DNA of 64,000 nt, taken from the NCBI GenBank assembly GCA_007026445.1, contig VDMD01000001.1:2108001-2172000 (forward strand), read 5' to 3'. The position numbers and the translations under genes are program-made. Positions 38,201 to 49,784 of the stretch are shown piece after piece; within the stretch, counting starts at the first letter, position 1; every line of letters starts with the position of its first letter. The DNA is from Schizophyllum amplum (taxonomy: Eukaryota; Basidiomycota; Agaricomycetes; Agaricales; Schizophyllaceae). The notes under the pieces are model-generated. The model was not told where the DNA came from. It made no database searches and saw only the letters and a list, made by a program, of their open reading frames with translations.

Positions 38201-40395
38201 GAGGAGGTGTTCCCCCCCTGTCCTGACAGCGATAAACGTCGTGCACACGTCCCTGTCGGTGAAGATTTCCCACAGCGTGACGACGACCCAGTGGACCCAC
38301 AGGATCCATCCTTTCAGGAACCTGGAGGATTGCCGGATGACGATGATTTTCCACCGCCCGCACCTCCGGCTCCACACCGTCCCGATTCAGGTGACGATGG
38401 TGATGATGGCAATCAGAACCGTCCGAACCGGCCGCATCAGCGAAGGGATGAGACTCCGAGCCGTATTCCACGTCCGCGCAGAGATATCACTCCGCAGCAG
38501 CAGGAACCACAGGCACCACGGAGATCTACACGCGAGCGGCGAGTGCCAAATCGTCCAGGCAACGTCTATGGGGAGAAGCGGAACCCAACGGACATTGTCC
38601 GGGACATTCAGAACAGCAAGGGCTGGAAAAGGATGGTCGGCGATAATGACACGGGTCGCTCCCAGTCTAACGCGACCTCCGGTGATGATAGAGTTCCCGG
38701 CTCTAGCTCACAGCCAGACTCTGGCGCAGGTGCTTCTGATGATCTAGGCGATGACGAGGCACGCATAGAGACGCTATGCCGGGAAGGGGGAGTAGGACTC
38801 ATCACGATGCTGCTTTCCAAAGCCGTCGACAACAATGAGGACATTCCTGACACGTCCAATATCCGAGATTGGACATTCCGCGATATATCCAAGTTGCCTA
38901 AAGCGCAACAAAAGGATTGGTTGGATGCTTGCCGCGAGGAGCTCGAGGCACTCCGTCAGCGCAAGGTCTATACTCTTGTGGACCGTCCGAAAGGACGAAA
39001 GGTCATCAAATGCCGCTGGGTCTTTGATCAGAAATCTGATGGCCGCAAACGAGCCCGCCTCGTTGCCAAGGGTTTCAGTCAGGTCGAGGGAATCGACTAT
39101 GACGAGATATTCTCGCCTGTTGTCAGGTACGAGACGTTCCGTCTGGCCATCGCGCTTGCTGCGCTTGAAGGCTGGCATATGTCAGGTCTCGACGTAAGGA
39201 AAGCCTTCCTATATGGTGATCTGAACGAAGAGGTCTACATGGAACAACCCGAAGGCTTCGTTGCCAAGGGCCAAGATCGCAAAGTCATGCGCTTGCACAA
39301 GGCGATCTACGGACTCAAACAAGCTGCATTCTCTTGGTGGAAAGCGCTGACAAAGTCCACGAAAGCCATGGGCTGGGTCCGACTCACATCGGATGCTGGC
39401 GTCTTCATCTACCAAGACTCTAAGGGACGCTTTGCCGTCATCATTGTCTACGTGGATGATGCCCTGTTCTTCTCAAAGGACAAGTCGCTCCTTGCCTTTC
39501 TCAAGGCAGAGTTCAACAAGCGATGGGATTGCCGTAATCAGGAGATTACTGAGGAGTTCTTGCGCATGCGCATCACTCGAGAGGGATCTAAGATCAAGAT
39601 CGATCAGGTTCCATATCTTGACAAGGTGCTGCAACGCTTTGGGATGCAGAACGCCAAGTTCGCACCAACCCCTCTGCCGGCTGGATACACTCCATTGCCA
39701 AACGAGGATGAGGTTGATCCCGCTCTCCGTCAGAAGTTCCAATCGGTGATTGGGTCGCTTCTCTTCATCATGTTGGGATCTCGCTCCGACATTGCGTACG
39801 CAGTGACCAAGCTGTCACAGTTCGCTGCCAATCCATCCCAGGACCACCTTCACAAAGCGCTGTCTGCCGCTATTTGGCTGGTACCAGGAAATATGCCCTC
39901 GTATACGATGGTGCATCAGACGGCGGACTTCTTGCGTTTACCGACTCGGATTGGGCATCTGATCCGATCAAGAGACGATCCACGACCGGCTTCTTCATGA
40001 AGTTGGCCAACGGGAATGTCTGCTGGCAGTCTAGACTTCAGCGCACAGTCGTGTCGTCTTCGACCGAAGCAGAATACATGGCACTCTCTGATTGTAGCCG
40101 CCAGGTGATGTGGCTGAAGAGTCTCTTGCTAGAGCTCAAGCGCAAAATCACCCTTCCCGTCCCCATCTGCGGTGACAACCAGGGATCGATCTTCACTGGC
40201 AGCAATGCCTACCGAGACCGCCGGATGAAACACATCGACATTCGTTATCACTACATCCGTGAGCTGGTCGAGGAGAAGGAGGTCGAGCTGTTCTTCATAG
40301 ACGGCAACGATAACCCTGCGGATATGTTCACCAAGAACCTTGGACGCGTCAAGTTCGAGAAGTTCAGATCTCAACTTGGTCACCTGTGGCGGTAG
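35267..40395 (+). pseudogene. Copia-2 Gag-Pol polyprotein, frameshifted in RNase H
   Basis: Frame 35267-40000 starts MSNALFTQVPLLDGHNYRKW (Copia Gag). It has a long Lys/Gly linker and the protease LLDSGASLHVTSEI. The integrase shows a zinc motif (HQRFAHPS...CPGCAQGK) and core HIDYGGEFHS with QQNGRAERFNRTLMDKAE. RT has ARLVAKGFSQVEGIDYDEIF, GLDVRKAFLYGDL and YVDDALFF. At about 39868 one nucleotide is missing. The true frame continues as 39874-40395: YLAGTRKYALVYDG, DSDWASDPIKRRSTTGFF, STEAEYMALSD, NPADMFTKNLG. The present C terminus QLGHLWR arises from the TIR element at 40382; before insertion it read QLGLEFYST. The frameshift makes it non-autonomous. Confidence 0.9.
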
Positions 40396-41229
40396 GGTCT
40401 TTTCAAAGACCCTGGACAGTTGTCCATCAGGCAGTTGAAAAGTCCTCGGATCACTTACCCACACAGCCACAGCCCCCCGGCGGCCCTCCGGCAATGGCTC
40501 CGGGCTCGGATGGCTTGCCGGGCCATCCGCCCGTTCAGGCAGGTGCACGCGGGTCGCTCGCCAGGCGCGCCCGGCTCGCTCCCGCGCTCGCCGCTCGCCG
40601 CACGCGGCCTCGACCGCCTTCCCGTTTGGGCGCGGCGGTCAATCGGCGTGCTCGGGGGTGTCGCTCGCGCGCGCACGCAATGCCGTTGCTGCTCTGCTAC
40701 TTATGGGTTGTCAAAACAATGTAATTAGGGCGAACTATATGTACTGTATGTATATCATAACAAGATGGGGGATTATACACGAGAGAAACACGCGTGACGA
40801 AAATTTTTCGCCAGCGCGCTGCGCGTACACTAGGCAGGCGCTGAGACACGCGTGCGGGCGTGCGGATGGTAGGTAGATGGAGGGGTGGGGACGGTTGTAT
40901 TTACAGGCTGGGGAGGTCGTTGGGCTGTGGCGTGGCTCCCGGGCGCGTACGCACACGCACGCCCCGGATACCCAGCGCCCTCGCACCCGCCCCTGCGCAC
41001 GTGCAACGCAAGACACGTTTACAGCGCGCCGTGCGCTTGCGAGCTACGCAGCGAAGCTTGCTCGTGTGCGGGAGGCAGCGCGAGAAGCGGCGCGGGAGGG
41101 GAGGGGGGGGGGGGGGTAGAAGGAGGTGGATGTGTCGTGGGGTTTGCTTAGCCCACGGATGGCTGACGCGGCTTGCGTGCGCGTGTTCGAGTGCCGGTAC
41201 AGCGCCCCTCGCACGCATGCTGGCCGAGG

Positions 41230-41281
41230 GGAAAGCCGCGAATTCCCGGTGCAATGAGTACTCGAGCGGCTTTCCCCCGAC
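41230..41281 (+). other. Hairpin with conserved loop, candidate structured RNA (second copy)
   Basis: A 12-bp stem GGGGAAAGCCGC / GCGGCTTTCCCC encloses GAATTCCCGGTGCAATGAGT and then ACTCGA. The loop matches the copy at 50313, while the stem sequence differs but is still fully paired. Confidence 0.45.
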
Positions 41282-42477
41282 GCGCGTATGTGCGTGCGAG
41301 GGCAATCGAGGGAGGGAGGGGGTTGATCTGGCCATGTTGCTTGCTCTTGCGTGGTTGAGAACACGCCCAAAGCGCATCGTGCGTTCGGGACGCGCCGACT
41401 GCGCAGGCGAGGCAGGGCGTCGGCGGGCGTTCACGCTGACGCTTGCGTGCGCTTCCTTGTTTTAGCCGTGAAGCCTACGTTTATTTCGTACTGAGGATCC
41501 GTCAGTGAGAACGCGACGCGCGCTGGGCCATCCACACGCACCTGCAGCGCGGGAGCAGGCGCGCAGCCCGCCTCCCGCACCCCTCCTCCACTGCGTGTAT
41601 TTTCGCTTGCTGCAGCGCCAAACATTGTGTTCGAATATATTCTGGTCTTCTAGTACGTTGAGTGAAGAAGCGAGGGCGGCTGGGGGCGGCTGGGCGGTCG
41701 TGGTGGTCGTGGTTGAGGATGGGAAGGGCTTGATCGCGCGGGTTCGGTGCCCCGGTCCGGTATCCGAGGTTCGCCGCCGACGCGCTCGACGACCGCGGCG
41801 ACGTCTCAGACACATTCCGGCGCGTATTTGAAGCCAGGAGCCATTAGAATACATATGATAGTCTAGACTTACGAAGATAAAACAGAAATAGGACCCAAAA
41901 TGATCATATTATACACCGAAAGTTCTGCTGCAGCTTTCAACAGATTTCACTCTTTCATAAGGTGTAGACCTGGCCATTCTGAGCTCTCTTTTGCTAGCTC
42001 AGCTACAGTCAAAGTTGGGGCATAGTCTAATGGCATTAATGTACCCTCTCCAGGTAAATTCAGAGCCTCAAATCTCTCAGATGAAATAGATTAAGCTGAA
42101 CAGTCAATGAGGGAAGAGATCTTTGAGTGATATGCTGCTATTCCAGTATGTTGCTGACCTCAAGGCTTAACAGTGACAGAATATCATGATTTATTACATA
42201 GAATAGCGTAGATCTACAAAGAATCACGCTCATCTGAGGCCTGGGTGCGCGGGAATCGCGCTGCGTCTCATCTCGAACGCGCTCGAAATGAGCGCGTTCG
42301 TGATGTGACGTAACGCGCTTCGCTCTCATCTCACCACCATTTGCGACGCGCCCGCCGCCTCAACAGCGGCTCGATGGGCAGCGGGCCTTCAGTATAGGGG
42401 CGGGGGGACTCTGGGGAGTCCCCTCCAGGTGCGTCCTTATTTCAGCAGTCCGATGTATGCTAATAACGAACCAGGGA

Positions 42478-45400
42478 AGCAGCTGCCGAGCGCCTCTCGC
42501 CAGCTTGTGCTGTACCAAGGTTTGTAATACACCCCGTGAATATACGTAACCCGTATTGCAATCTGTACGTGAGCTTCACGGGGCCGGCAAATGCCGATCC
42601 GCGAGCCCGCCGCTGCCCTCCGGGGAGCCGGGCAATGCCTATATCGAGCCCGGGCGGGCTGATAAGCGTTGCGCGTGGCGCTCCCGCCGCCGCGACGCTC
42701 GCGTGCCGCGCTGATGCGCCGCCCGTGACGTCATACCGACGCGTCACAACGTCGGGGGCGCGTTGCGCGCGCCCGCCACTGCCGCCGCGCGTCGTACAGG
42801 GCTCGTAAAATAAAAATAAAAATTCTAATGTATGTAAATGTAATATAGTACCATATAAGCAAAGGGGGAGGGGCGAAGACCAGCGGAAAAGCGTCAAAAG
42901 GGACAGCGAAAATTTTCGCCAGCCCTTGACACCCTCGCGCTGTCCGTGTAGGGGGCCGGGCTCACGGCGTGGGTGGGGGGATGTGGGGGGAGGTTACTTG
43001 TAGTGGGAAAGCGCGTTGCCGCGCCAGGGGACGCGCACGTCTGCGCTCGACGGTGTGATCGGCGCGGGGGCGCGTCTGTAAAGAAAAGACGTACCACGAG
43101 CGCACACCAGCTGCTGCGTAGTTCTCAGTGGCGCGCTCCAGCGCTTATGCGACGCCGCGCGTCGCGTCGAGCGTGCAGCGCGCGTGCATCGCGCCAAGGC
43201 GCGGTGACAGCGTGCCATGCGCCGATCGTCGTGCTGCTGCCGCCGCGAGAGCGCCCGCTTGCGGCGCCAGTCAGCGCATACCCGTGCGCTGCACACCCCG
43301 GGTAGCGTGCCCAAATGCGCGGGAAAGGCGCCGGGGCGCGACACGGAGGTCGACCACGTCGTCATGCGCATGCCGCGTCGACTACGGGCTTTGCGCAAGG
43401 CATCGTAGTGCGCCACGAGGGAAGCATGGAGGGGGGAGGGGGCTCGTAGACGCTGTGTGCCAGCAGCATTTGCTGTCCTAATGCTTGGGTAGGGTGCACG
43501 CGCCGCTCGCAGATGAGGGCGTCGCGCTCAACATATGTTAGTTTGTATCTTTAGTACAGTACATATTACGACGCACCTGAGGGGGCTCAATAGAGCCCCC
43601 GATCCCTGTTCATGTCCTCCCTACGTGGTGGTGGCTTCGTATTCGAGCGGCGTGAGCGGAGGTGATGGTTTGTGGAAAGCGTCGTGGGTGACAATGTGAC
43701 ACGATCGCGCTGAAAGTGCGATGCAGAGTCACGCCGGGCAGGTCGTATAGACGGATGGATGTGAGGGGGGGGCGGGCTGAGACACATCATTGGAAAGGAA
43801 TAGGTGTCGCCGGTGGCGGGGATTACATGGTGTTCTTCGGGACCGCAAAACTTGTTCTTTGGGACCGCACGGATGCCGGTCCGACGCTCGGACCGGCATC
43901 CGAGGGCGGTCGTCGTTGCGTTCGACTGTCTCGGGAAAGGTCCGCTATATACCAAATAGTAAAGCAACAGTACTGTGCTGCTTAGATTATCTAGAAGATA
44001 TATATCCGAGATTTCAAACCGAATCGAACGGTGGGAAGACGACATAATAGCAAACGGGTTGAACAAGGTTGTGATTTCGAGCAATTCTGATCTTTCTAGG
44101 GCTCGAGCGAGAGGCTCATTGTCCCAGTTCCTTGTAGCGTACTGCCTTCAGAAACTCAGGGCTCGGACCTATAGACTTAAGGCACCTAAGTTGTATATGA
44201 TCACTGCATAAGAAAGCTTGGATGAATTGGATAAGGCCAATAAGTGGCTGGTAGTGTCTGATTCTGGCATATATCATGATTATAGCTTTGCCTGGGTTGA
44301 TACAAGTGCATCTAGCTCTATAATTTGGGCCTAAAGTGCAGTATTTAAAGTCTAATCATGTTTTGGCTGGGGAATTCGCGTGCGATGGCTCAGCATCACG
44401 CTCGCGCGCCGCCGAACGCGCTCATACAGACGCGTTCGTGACGTGACCGTAACGCGTCCTCCTCTCCTCCAACCACCATCTCGCCGCCGCGGGGTCGCCG
44501 CACAACGCGCCGAGCGCGTAGAATACGCAGGAAACGGGCATAGGGGCCCCCAAGGTGCGTGTACAACTCCTCTCACGCGTGAAATCTGCTGATACAGTGT
44601 TTGTTTTGCTGTACAGGCCAAAGGCGGCCGCACGCACCCGCTCGTGCCGCCCTGAGAGGGCTCCTTGCCCAAGCCTCTACCACCTTTGCCCACAGTGAGG
44701 TAGGGGCTAAAGCGAGGGGCCTTCTGAGGTGACGCGAGCGCGCGCGCGGCCGCCCGCCCACGACGCCCTGATCGCGCCGACAGCGCCAATGCGGACACGC
44801 CCACCGAATCCCCCCCCCCGGCTTCCACCCCTCCCCTCCCCTACCCCTCTGCGCAGTGTGAGTGGCATACCATTTTCATGTGGTATGTCTCCTTGCCCGC
44901 GCGGCGCCTATATCGGCAGCGCGTAAAGGCCATCGGCGGTGTGTCATGCACATCGACGAGGCCTAGCGCTCCAGCGCATCGCCCGAGGCTATGCGTGCCC
45001 TTTCTAGGGTGCGCATCTTTCGGGTACGCACTGGCCGCAGCTGCGAGCGGACGCCGTTGCATCCGTGAAGGGCGGCAGCCACGCGAGGCGTGCATGACGC
45101 GCACGACATGTGCGCGTCTGCTGTGCGTTCTGCGTGCTGCCCGACGCGGCGTGCGGCATGCGTATAGCGCGCTGCAATGCTTGGCGCAGTCTACGCTGTG
45201 CATTGCACGCCCGCGCGTGCACGGCAACGACGCCGGCCGTCCCCGGTGTCGATCGCGAGCGCAGACCAGACGCACGCGCCCCCTGGCGTGGCGACGCGTC
45301 GTTAGCCTCAGGGGCTGGCCCTACACACACACCCTCATCCATCCCATGAGCCCCACCCCCCTACGCGAGCAGCGCGAGCGTGTCGAGGGCCGGCGAAAAT

Positions 45401-45832
45401 TTTCGTCGCCTCTTTTCACGCTTTTACGCTGGTCTTCGCCCCTCCCCCTTTGCTTATATGGTACTACATTACATTTACATACATTAGAATTTTTATTTTT
45501 ATTTTACGAGCCCTGTACGACGCGCGGCGGCAGTGGCGGGCGCGCGCAACGCGCCCCCGACGTTGTGGCGCGTCGGTATGACGTCACGGGCGGCGCATCA
45601 GCGCGGCACGCGAGCGTCGCGGCGGCGGGAGCGCCACGCGCAACGCTTATCAGCCCGCCCGGGCTCGATATAGGCATTGCCCGGCTCCCCGGAGGGCAGC
45701 GGCGGGCTCGCGGATCGGCATTTGCCGGCCCCGTGAAGCTCACGTACAGATTGCAATACGGGTTACGTATATTCACGGGGTGTATTACAAACCTCGGTAC
45801 AGCAAAAGGTGCTCTCGCGCTCTGCAGCTGCT
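42478..45832. mobile_element. About 3.36-kb long-TIR element nested in the 6.46-kb element
   Basis: Terminal inverted repeats of about 420 bp are nearly identical over 42508-42900 and 45400-45800, including TTTGTAATACACCCCGTGAA and GGGCAATGCCTATATCGAGC. Each ends internally at a CGAAAATTTTCG palindrome (42906-42920 and 45393-45406). Outer ends begin near AGCAGCTG (42478; complement at 45832), with looser similarity in the first 25 bp. No convincing target duplication was found. The interior alternates GC-rich flanks with an AT-richer core (43980-44350). The identical-looking protein readings at both ends are mirror images of the repeat, not genes. Confidence 0.75.
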
Positions 45833-46922
45833 CACGCCGACGTGCGTCGCTCCCGCGCAACAGCGGCCCCTTTCGGCAGGTCTCAAAAGACCCTTTCAGC
45901 GCGTACGCCCAGTCGCGCCCCCCATCGCCCGCGAACCCCCCCTCACCCGTCTTGTAGGCTGGCACTCGCCCACCTCTTGACGCCTCCCTGCCGGCCGCGC
46001 TACATTCTAGCGACATCGCGGCGGGTAGCGGATGGCTACGCGATGCCAGGCAATGATGCCGGGGCCCTCTGCAAGCGACGGCATGCAACGCGATCGGGTG
46101 CCCAACAGCACCCGCGCCGCACGTCACCACCACCCTCCACCCTCCCCTTGCCTCGCCGGTCGGCGTACGCTCCGCTGCGCGACAAGCTGTCAGTCTCGGA
46201 GGCCGAGAACGCCGCTCGCCAGCCCCGCGACATTGCGCCCTGCCCGAGTGCCCGCCGCGTCCTCCCGCGCCGCGCCCGCCTCCTGCGCGGCCCGTCCTCC
46301 ATGCCGCGCTCCCCAACGATGGGATTGTATTCAAAGACCCCCACCCACCCCCTATCCCCTTACACGTACATATACACTGACCTGGCCCCCGCCACTCAAC
46401 AAGCGCGTGACGCGCCGGCAAAATTTTTCGCCGCGTTTCACGTACTTCTCTCGTAGGTATTCTCGCATTTATATATTCAAAATATACGTCTTTTATTGCA
46501 TATACAAACTGTGAGTGACGAAGGGAGGGGCAGCGGCAGTGGCAGCGCGAGCGCGCGCGATGCCCCCGAGCACGCCGATCGACCGCCGCGCCCAAACGGG
46601 AAAGCGGTCGAGGCCGCGTGCAGCGTGCGGCGAGCGCGGGAGCGAGCCGGGTGTGCCAGGCGAGCGGCTCGCGGGCCCCTGCCTAAACGGGCGGTGCGCT
46701 CGGGATGCCCCCCGAGCCCGGAGCCAGTGCCGGTGGGCCGCCGGGGGGCTGTGGCTGTGTGGGTAAGTGATCCGAGGACTTTTCAACTACGTGATGGACA
46801 ACTGTCCAGGGTCTTTGCAAATACCTTACCGCCTCAGCTGACTTGGTCTCGAGTTCTACTCGACCTAACAGGCCGAAGAAGATATACGCCTACGTGTGTC
46901 ACACACACTCAGCGAGGGGGAG

Positions 46923-47232
46923 TGTTGGACTTTCGGCTGGACATTGTATTGACGAGTCCGGTCAGCCGGGTCCGGTCGACCGGACTGTCACGTCACGCTC
47001 ATAGCGGTCGCACTCTGGTCGCACGCTGGTCGCACCCATGCGTGCGACACACACAAACACCTATACATATTACTTATCTGATGTATGATGTCATGCCTTC
47101 CTAGCAGTATATAAGGAGGGCTCTACCTACCCCTCAAGAACAAGTCTTCTACTTGACTTACCTGCGCATAGCCTTCAGCTAAGCTCTCTACTAAGGTAGG
47201 CTAGGCAGGCGCGCTTCCCCGCATGCTCAACA
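46923..47232 (+). repeat. 3' LTR of Copia-2
   Basis: 310-bp direct repeat of 34672-34981, preceded by the purine tract and followed by the duplicated GGGCT. Confidence 0.92.
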
Positions 47233-47259
47233 GGGCTTACGGCCAGGCTCGAGTGGGAG

Positions 47260-47508
47260 TGTCAAAAGTGGTGGGTAGGCGGACGAGCCTTTCACGAGCT
47301 AAGGATGCGCAGGACGCGTAAGACCTCAGTCTTCCTGCAGTGAGGGTAAAGACTGAGGGGCGGAAAAGGGCGGAGCCCCTATAAAAGTAAGCGTTAGAAT
47401 TCCCTAATCGGGAATTGTGAGGGTGCAAGGTACTTAGATGCACCGTGTGACGTGACACGGTGCGTCAGGCTGAAGGCAGGCTCGTCCGCCTACCCACCAC
47501 TTTTGACA
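47260..47508 (+). repeat. 3' LTR of Copia-1 with 31-bp perfect inverted ends
   Basis: 249 bp. The first 31 bases (TGTCAAAAGTGGTGGGTAGG onward) are the exact reverse complement of the last 31 (ending CCACCACTTTTGACA). TATAAAAG lies at 47380. It is preceded by the purine-rich CGAGTGGGAG and followed by AACCA, the duplication also seen at 25036. Most LTRs share only 2-6 bp of inverted ends, so this is exceptional. Confidence 0.88.
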
Positions 47509-47513
47509 AACCA

Positions 47514-47816
47514 TTCATTGTGACTCGTGAGGGATGGCAGCTGATGGCAGACAGCACTCAAGGCAGGCATACCATTATGACTCATGAGATGAATACGGCA
47601 CTCCGCCAGTCCCGTCTGCTGAGGCCCACGAGCGAGCAAGTCAGCGTCGCTCCGACAATCATATTACCAGGTCTCGTCCAGTGCCCCGGACCTCCACCTT
47701 TATTTCATTTTGGAATACTGTCCTGACTCCTTTGTTATTTAAGTTGTGGAGTTCCGAGTCGCGAATAATGTATGCACAGCCAGCCCTGAGCCAAGGCGGC
47801 GAGATGAGTGCAGCGC
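47514..47816. other. Unique sequence after Copia-1
   Basis: Old target region right of the Copia-1 insertion; no gene recognised. Confidence 0.4.
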
Positions 47817-47818
47817 TA

Positions 47819-48582
47819 GGGATGTGCACTGTCCGTTGACGGACAACGGCCGTCAAGTCGGCGGGGTCCGACGGTCACGGTGGACCCGTTGCCGTCACCG
47901 TTCGGCGTTGATCATTTCGTGGACCTCCTGCGGTTGGTAACGGTCGACGGTAGGCCCGTCACAGCCGTTACCGTATGTCAGGCAATCTCAAATCACTTAC
48001 CTGACGTGCTGAGAGTACGCGCTGCGAGCTGGAGGCGCGATGAAGGCGCTTCCAGCGACACCGCACTTCGAAAACCTTGCCCGTGCTAATTTATAGCGTG
48101 TTTCTTGCGGTAAGCGTAGTAAATACTATTAACCAGCTCACTTAGCATCATACACTACCTCTCGTCTAATTATGAGCTCTAGGAGCAGCATACGAACACT
48201 TCACTGGCCCGACATGCGTAAGTTTGTGCGCGCACCATCATGCGTGACGATGCTCACCTGACGTGACATGGTGTGACTTACCCACCCGAACGCGCCGTGG
48301 CGGCCAGAGATGGGCTGAACGTGGACTTGTCTTCTAAGTAGGCTGTCCGAGATATTTATTGCTGGATATACCAAGCGCCTACACGCTATCTCAGGCATGT
48401 GCGAGCATATTTGAGTCTTTGGCCATCGACGGCTGTGACGGCCGTTGTTTGGCGGGCCAGCAACGGCGCCGGAGGCTCCGTTGCCGTGACCGTTGGGTGT
48501 CGCCCAGGGCACCCAACGAGATGCATTCCATGACCATCGACGGTAGCCGTTAACCGTCACCGACGGTCACAGCGCACATCCC
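47819..48582. mobile_element. 764-bp TA-flanked MITE rich in CGGTCA words
   Basis: The inverted ends GGGATGTGCACTGT and its near complement (ACAGCGCACATCCC) have TA on both sides (47817-47818, 48583-48584). Subterminal regions are packed with ACGG, CCGTCA and CGGTCACGG-type words in both orientations (for example 47828-47960 and 48426-48570), reminiscent of transposase binding arrays. No transposase ORF. Confidence 0.78.
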
Positions 48583-48592
48583 TATTAGTGTT

Positions 48593-48740
48593 GTGCGGGC
48601 AAGGGCAAATGCCCGCTGCCCGCCCAATCCTGCCCTCAAAAGCCCTACCCTGCCCTCTGCCCGGTCAGGGCTTGAGAGGGCCGGGGGGCCAGGGCCTGAG
48701 AATTTCAGCCCGCTGCCCTGCCCTAAAGCCCAGGGCACTG
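48593..48740. repeat. GCCC-rich low-complexity block
   Basis: Dense GGGC/GCCC words (GCGGGCAAGGGCAAATGCCC and GCCCTGCCCTAAAGCCCAGG) with self-complementary halves. Possibly a degraded small TIR element; boundaries unclear. Confidence 0.4.
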
Positions 48741-49140
48741 TAGCCTAGCACATTGAATGATCTGGGGGTCCATAAAATCGAAATTTTGAGTGCGGATGTA
48801 CGGTTTTGGCCTCGCATTCATAAGAGGCGCGCTCAGCGCGCGAACTGTTTGGTGTTGCGTGGCCATAAGAGCACCAGTAATCGGACCGAATTTTGATGAG
48901 TCACCTAAATTAATCGCTTCGACTCGCTGCCGAGTCCGCCCGCCACCTCTAAGTATACTCGATGAGTCTACTGTATTTCCTGCCTTTTATCTATATAATA
49001 GACTTTTATATACATCATATGTTGGACCTCCCGAGCGACTGTGAAGAGAGGAATACGCAAACACTGACACAAACACACAAGATGACGGTTGAAGACGAAG
49101 CTTAAGTGACAGGGGTGACATGTAACTAGATGTGACTATC
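48741..49140. other. Intergenic, no gene seen
   Basis: No coding feature or clear repeat recognised. Confidence 0.4.
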
Positions 49141-49149
49141 CCCATCAGG

Positions 49150-49492
49150 CCGGTTTAAGCACACCAACTCCAACAGCAACCAGAGGCAGCGGCGTCAGCG
49201 GCGGCGCGCCTGCGCGCCCGCGCAGGTGGCGCGCAGCCGCCCTTCCCAAACGGGAAGGGCCATCAATCCCGTCTAGCAAGCGCGAGGGCGAGCTGGGCAG
49301 GCAATGCAAGCCGCCTGCCGTGTCCTGCCTAATCAGGCAACAATGCGGGCCACCACCCGGCACGCCCCTGGGAGCCGGGACCCCCACCGGAAGCCCCAGG
49401 AGGGGTCTGTGGCTGTGCACATAAGACACTCGCGACCTTTTCAACTGATTGGCAAGCAATTAGTTGGGACCTTTCAAAAGGTACTATGAGCT
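49150..49492. repeat. Diverged single arm of the long-TIR element family
   Basis: It follows the same order as the right arm of 40382-46840: a GC-rich block with CCCAAACGGGAAGG, then CCTGCCTAATCAGGC, GGGAGCCGGGA, GTCTGTGGCTGTG, CTTTTCAACT and a final GACCTTTCAAAAGGT. Identity is low and the opposite arm is absent nearby, so it is an old solo end. Confidence 0.6.
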
Positions 49493-49784
49493 CAGCTGTG
49501 CCCTCGCTTGTAGAACGCCCCGGCGTTGTATGCGGGCATTGGGCGGGCCCTCCCCTACCCATGCAGATGCTGTTTAAGCATAGTGCATGCGGCTGGGGAC
49601 ACGTCAGCAGGAGGGCTAATACCTGCCTGCAAGACGGGGAGAGGGGTGGGCGCGCGCGGGTGCGCAGGTGCGCGAGCGGCGCGCGCGTGTCTTCCAGCCT
49701 CGGCTACCTAGAAAACTTGAGGTAGGCCCTATCTTTCGCAGGATAATATACCTGTATAAGCCAAGTTTTCTGGAAACTATAAAT

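Larger units (their letters stand above)
40382..46840. mobile_element. 6.46-kb non-coding long-TIR element with 8-bp target duplication
   Basis: Flanked by ACTTGGTC (40374-40381 and 46841-46848). Inverted ends share GGCGGTAxGGTxTTT, CAAAGACCCTGGACAGTTG and roughly 300 bp of GC-rich sequence (for example ACTTACCCACACAGCCACAG, and CGCCCAAACGGGAA read from the right end). A CGAAAATTTTTCGCC-like palindrome lies about 415 bp inside each end (near 40803 and 46425). An 8-bp duplication fits hAT-like or KDZ-like transposons. No transposase or other recognisable gene was found; the many long ORFs are products of high GC. Excising it restores the Copia-2 C terminus. Confidence 0.82.
34672..47232 (+). 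mobile_element. Copia-2: LTR retrotransposon inserted in Copia-1 pol
   Basis: The 310-bp LTRs (34672-34981, 46923-47232), starting TGTTGGACTT and ending GCTCAACA, are almost identical (one visible T/C difference near position 30). The 5-bp duplication GGGCT flanks it (34667-34671, 47233-47237). It has a primer-binding site GGTTATGAGCCC at 34982 and a polypurine tract GCGAGGGGGAG just before the 3' LTR. The internal region codes for a Copia polyprotein (35267-40395) and then carries a 6.46-kb TIR element near its 3' end. Without that insert it would be about 6.1 kb. Confidence 0.92.
25041..47508 (+). mobile_element. Copia-1: LTR retrotransposon split by two large insertions
   Basis: Bounded by the 5-bp duplication AACCA (25036-25040 and 47509-47513). 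Own parts: a rearranged 5' LTR region (25041-26280), a primer-binding site GGTTATGAGCCC (26281), gag-protease (26350-27794), integrase-RT-RNase H (31506-34671), 22 bp of 3' tail (47238-47259) and the 3' LTR (47260-47508). Everything else inside is later insertion: the non-autonomous LTR element 27795-31500 and Copia-2 34672-47232. The order protease, integrase, RT is Copia-type. It is dead: insertions, a frameshift between protease and integrase, and a damaged 5' LTR. Confidence 0.88.

Noticed and set aside
39860..39880. Programmed frameshift in Copia-2 RNase H
   Set aside because: It sits in the middle of a conserved domain, where no frameshift signal is expected; a single-base deletion is simpler.
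42460..45957. Matching protein readings at both ends of the inner TIR element (about 145-aa common part)
   Set aside because: They are the same terminal repeat read from each side. Composition is typical of GC-rich random frames and no domain is visible.
45504..46595. A 363-aa minus-strand ORF and many other long ORFs in 40400-46500
   Set aside because: High GC removes stop codons; the frames overlap each other on both strands and have Arg/Pro/Ala/Ser-only composition.
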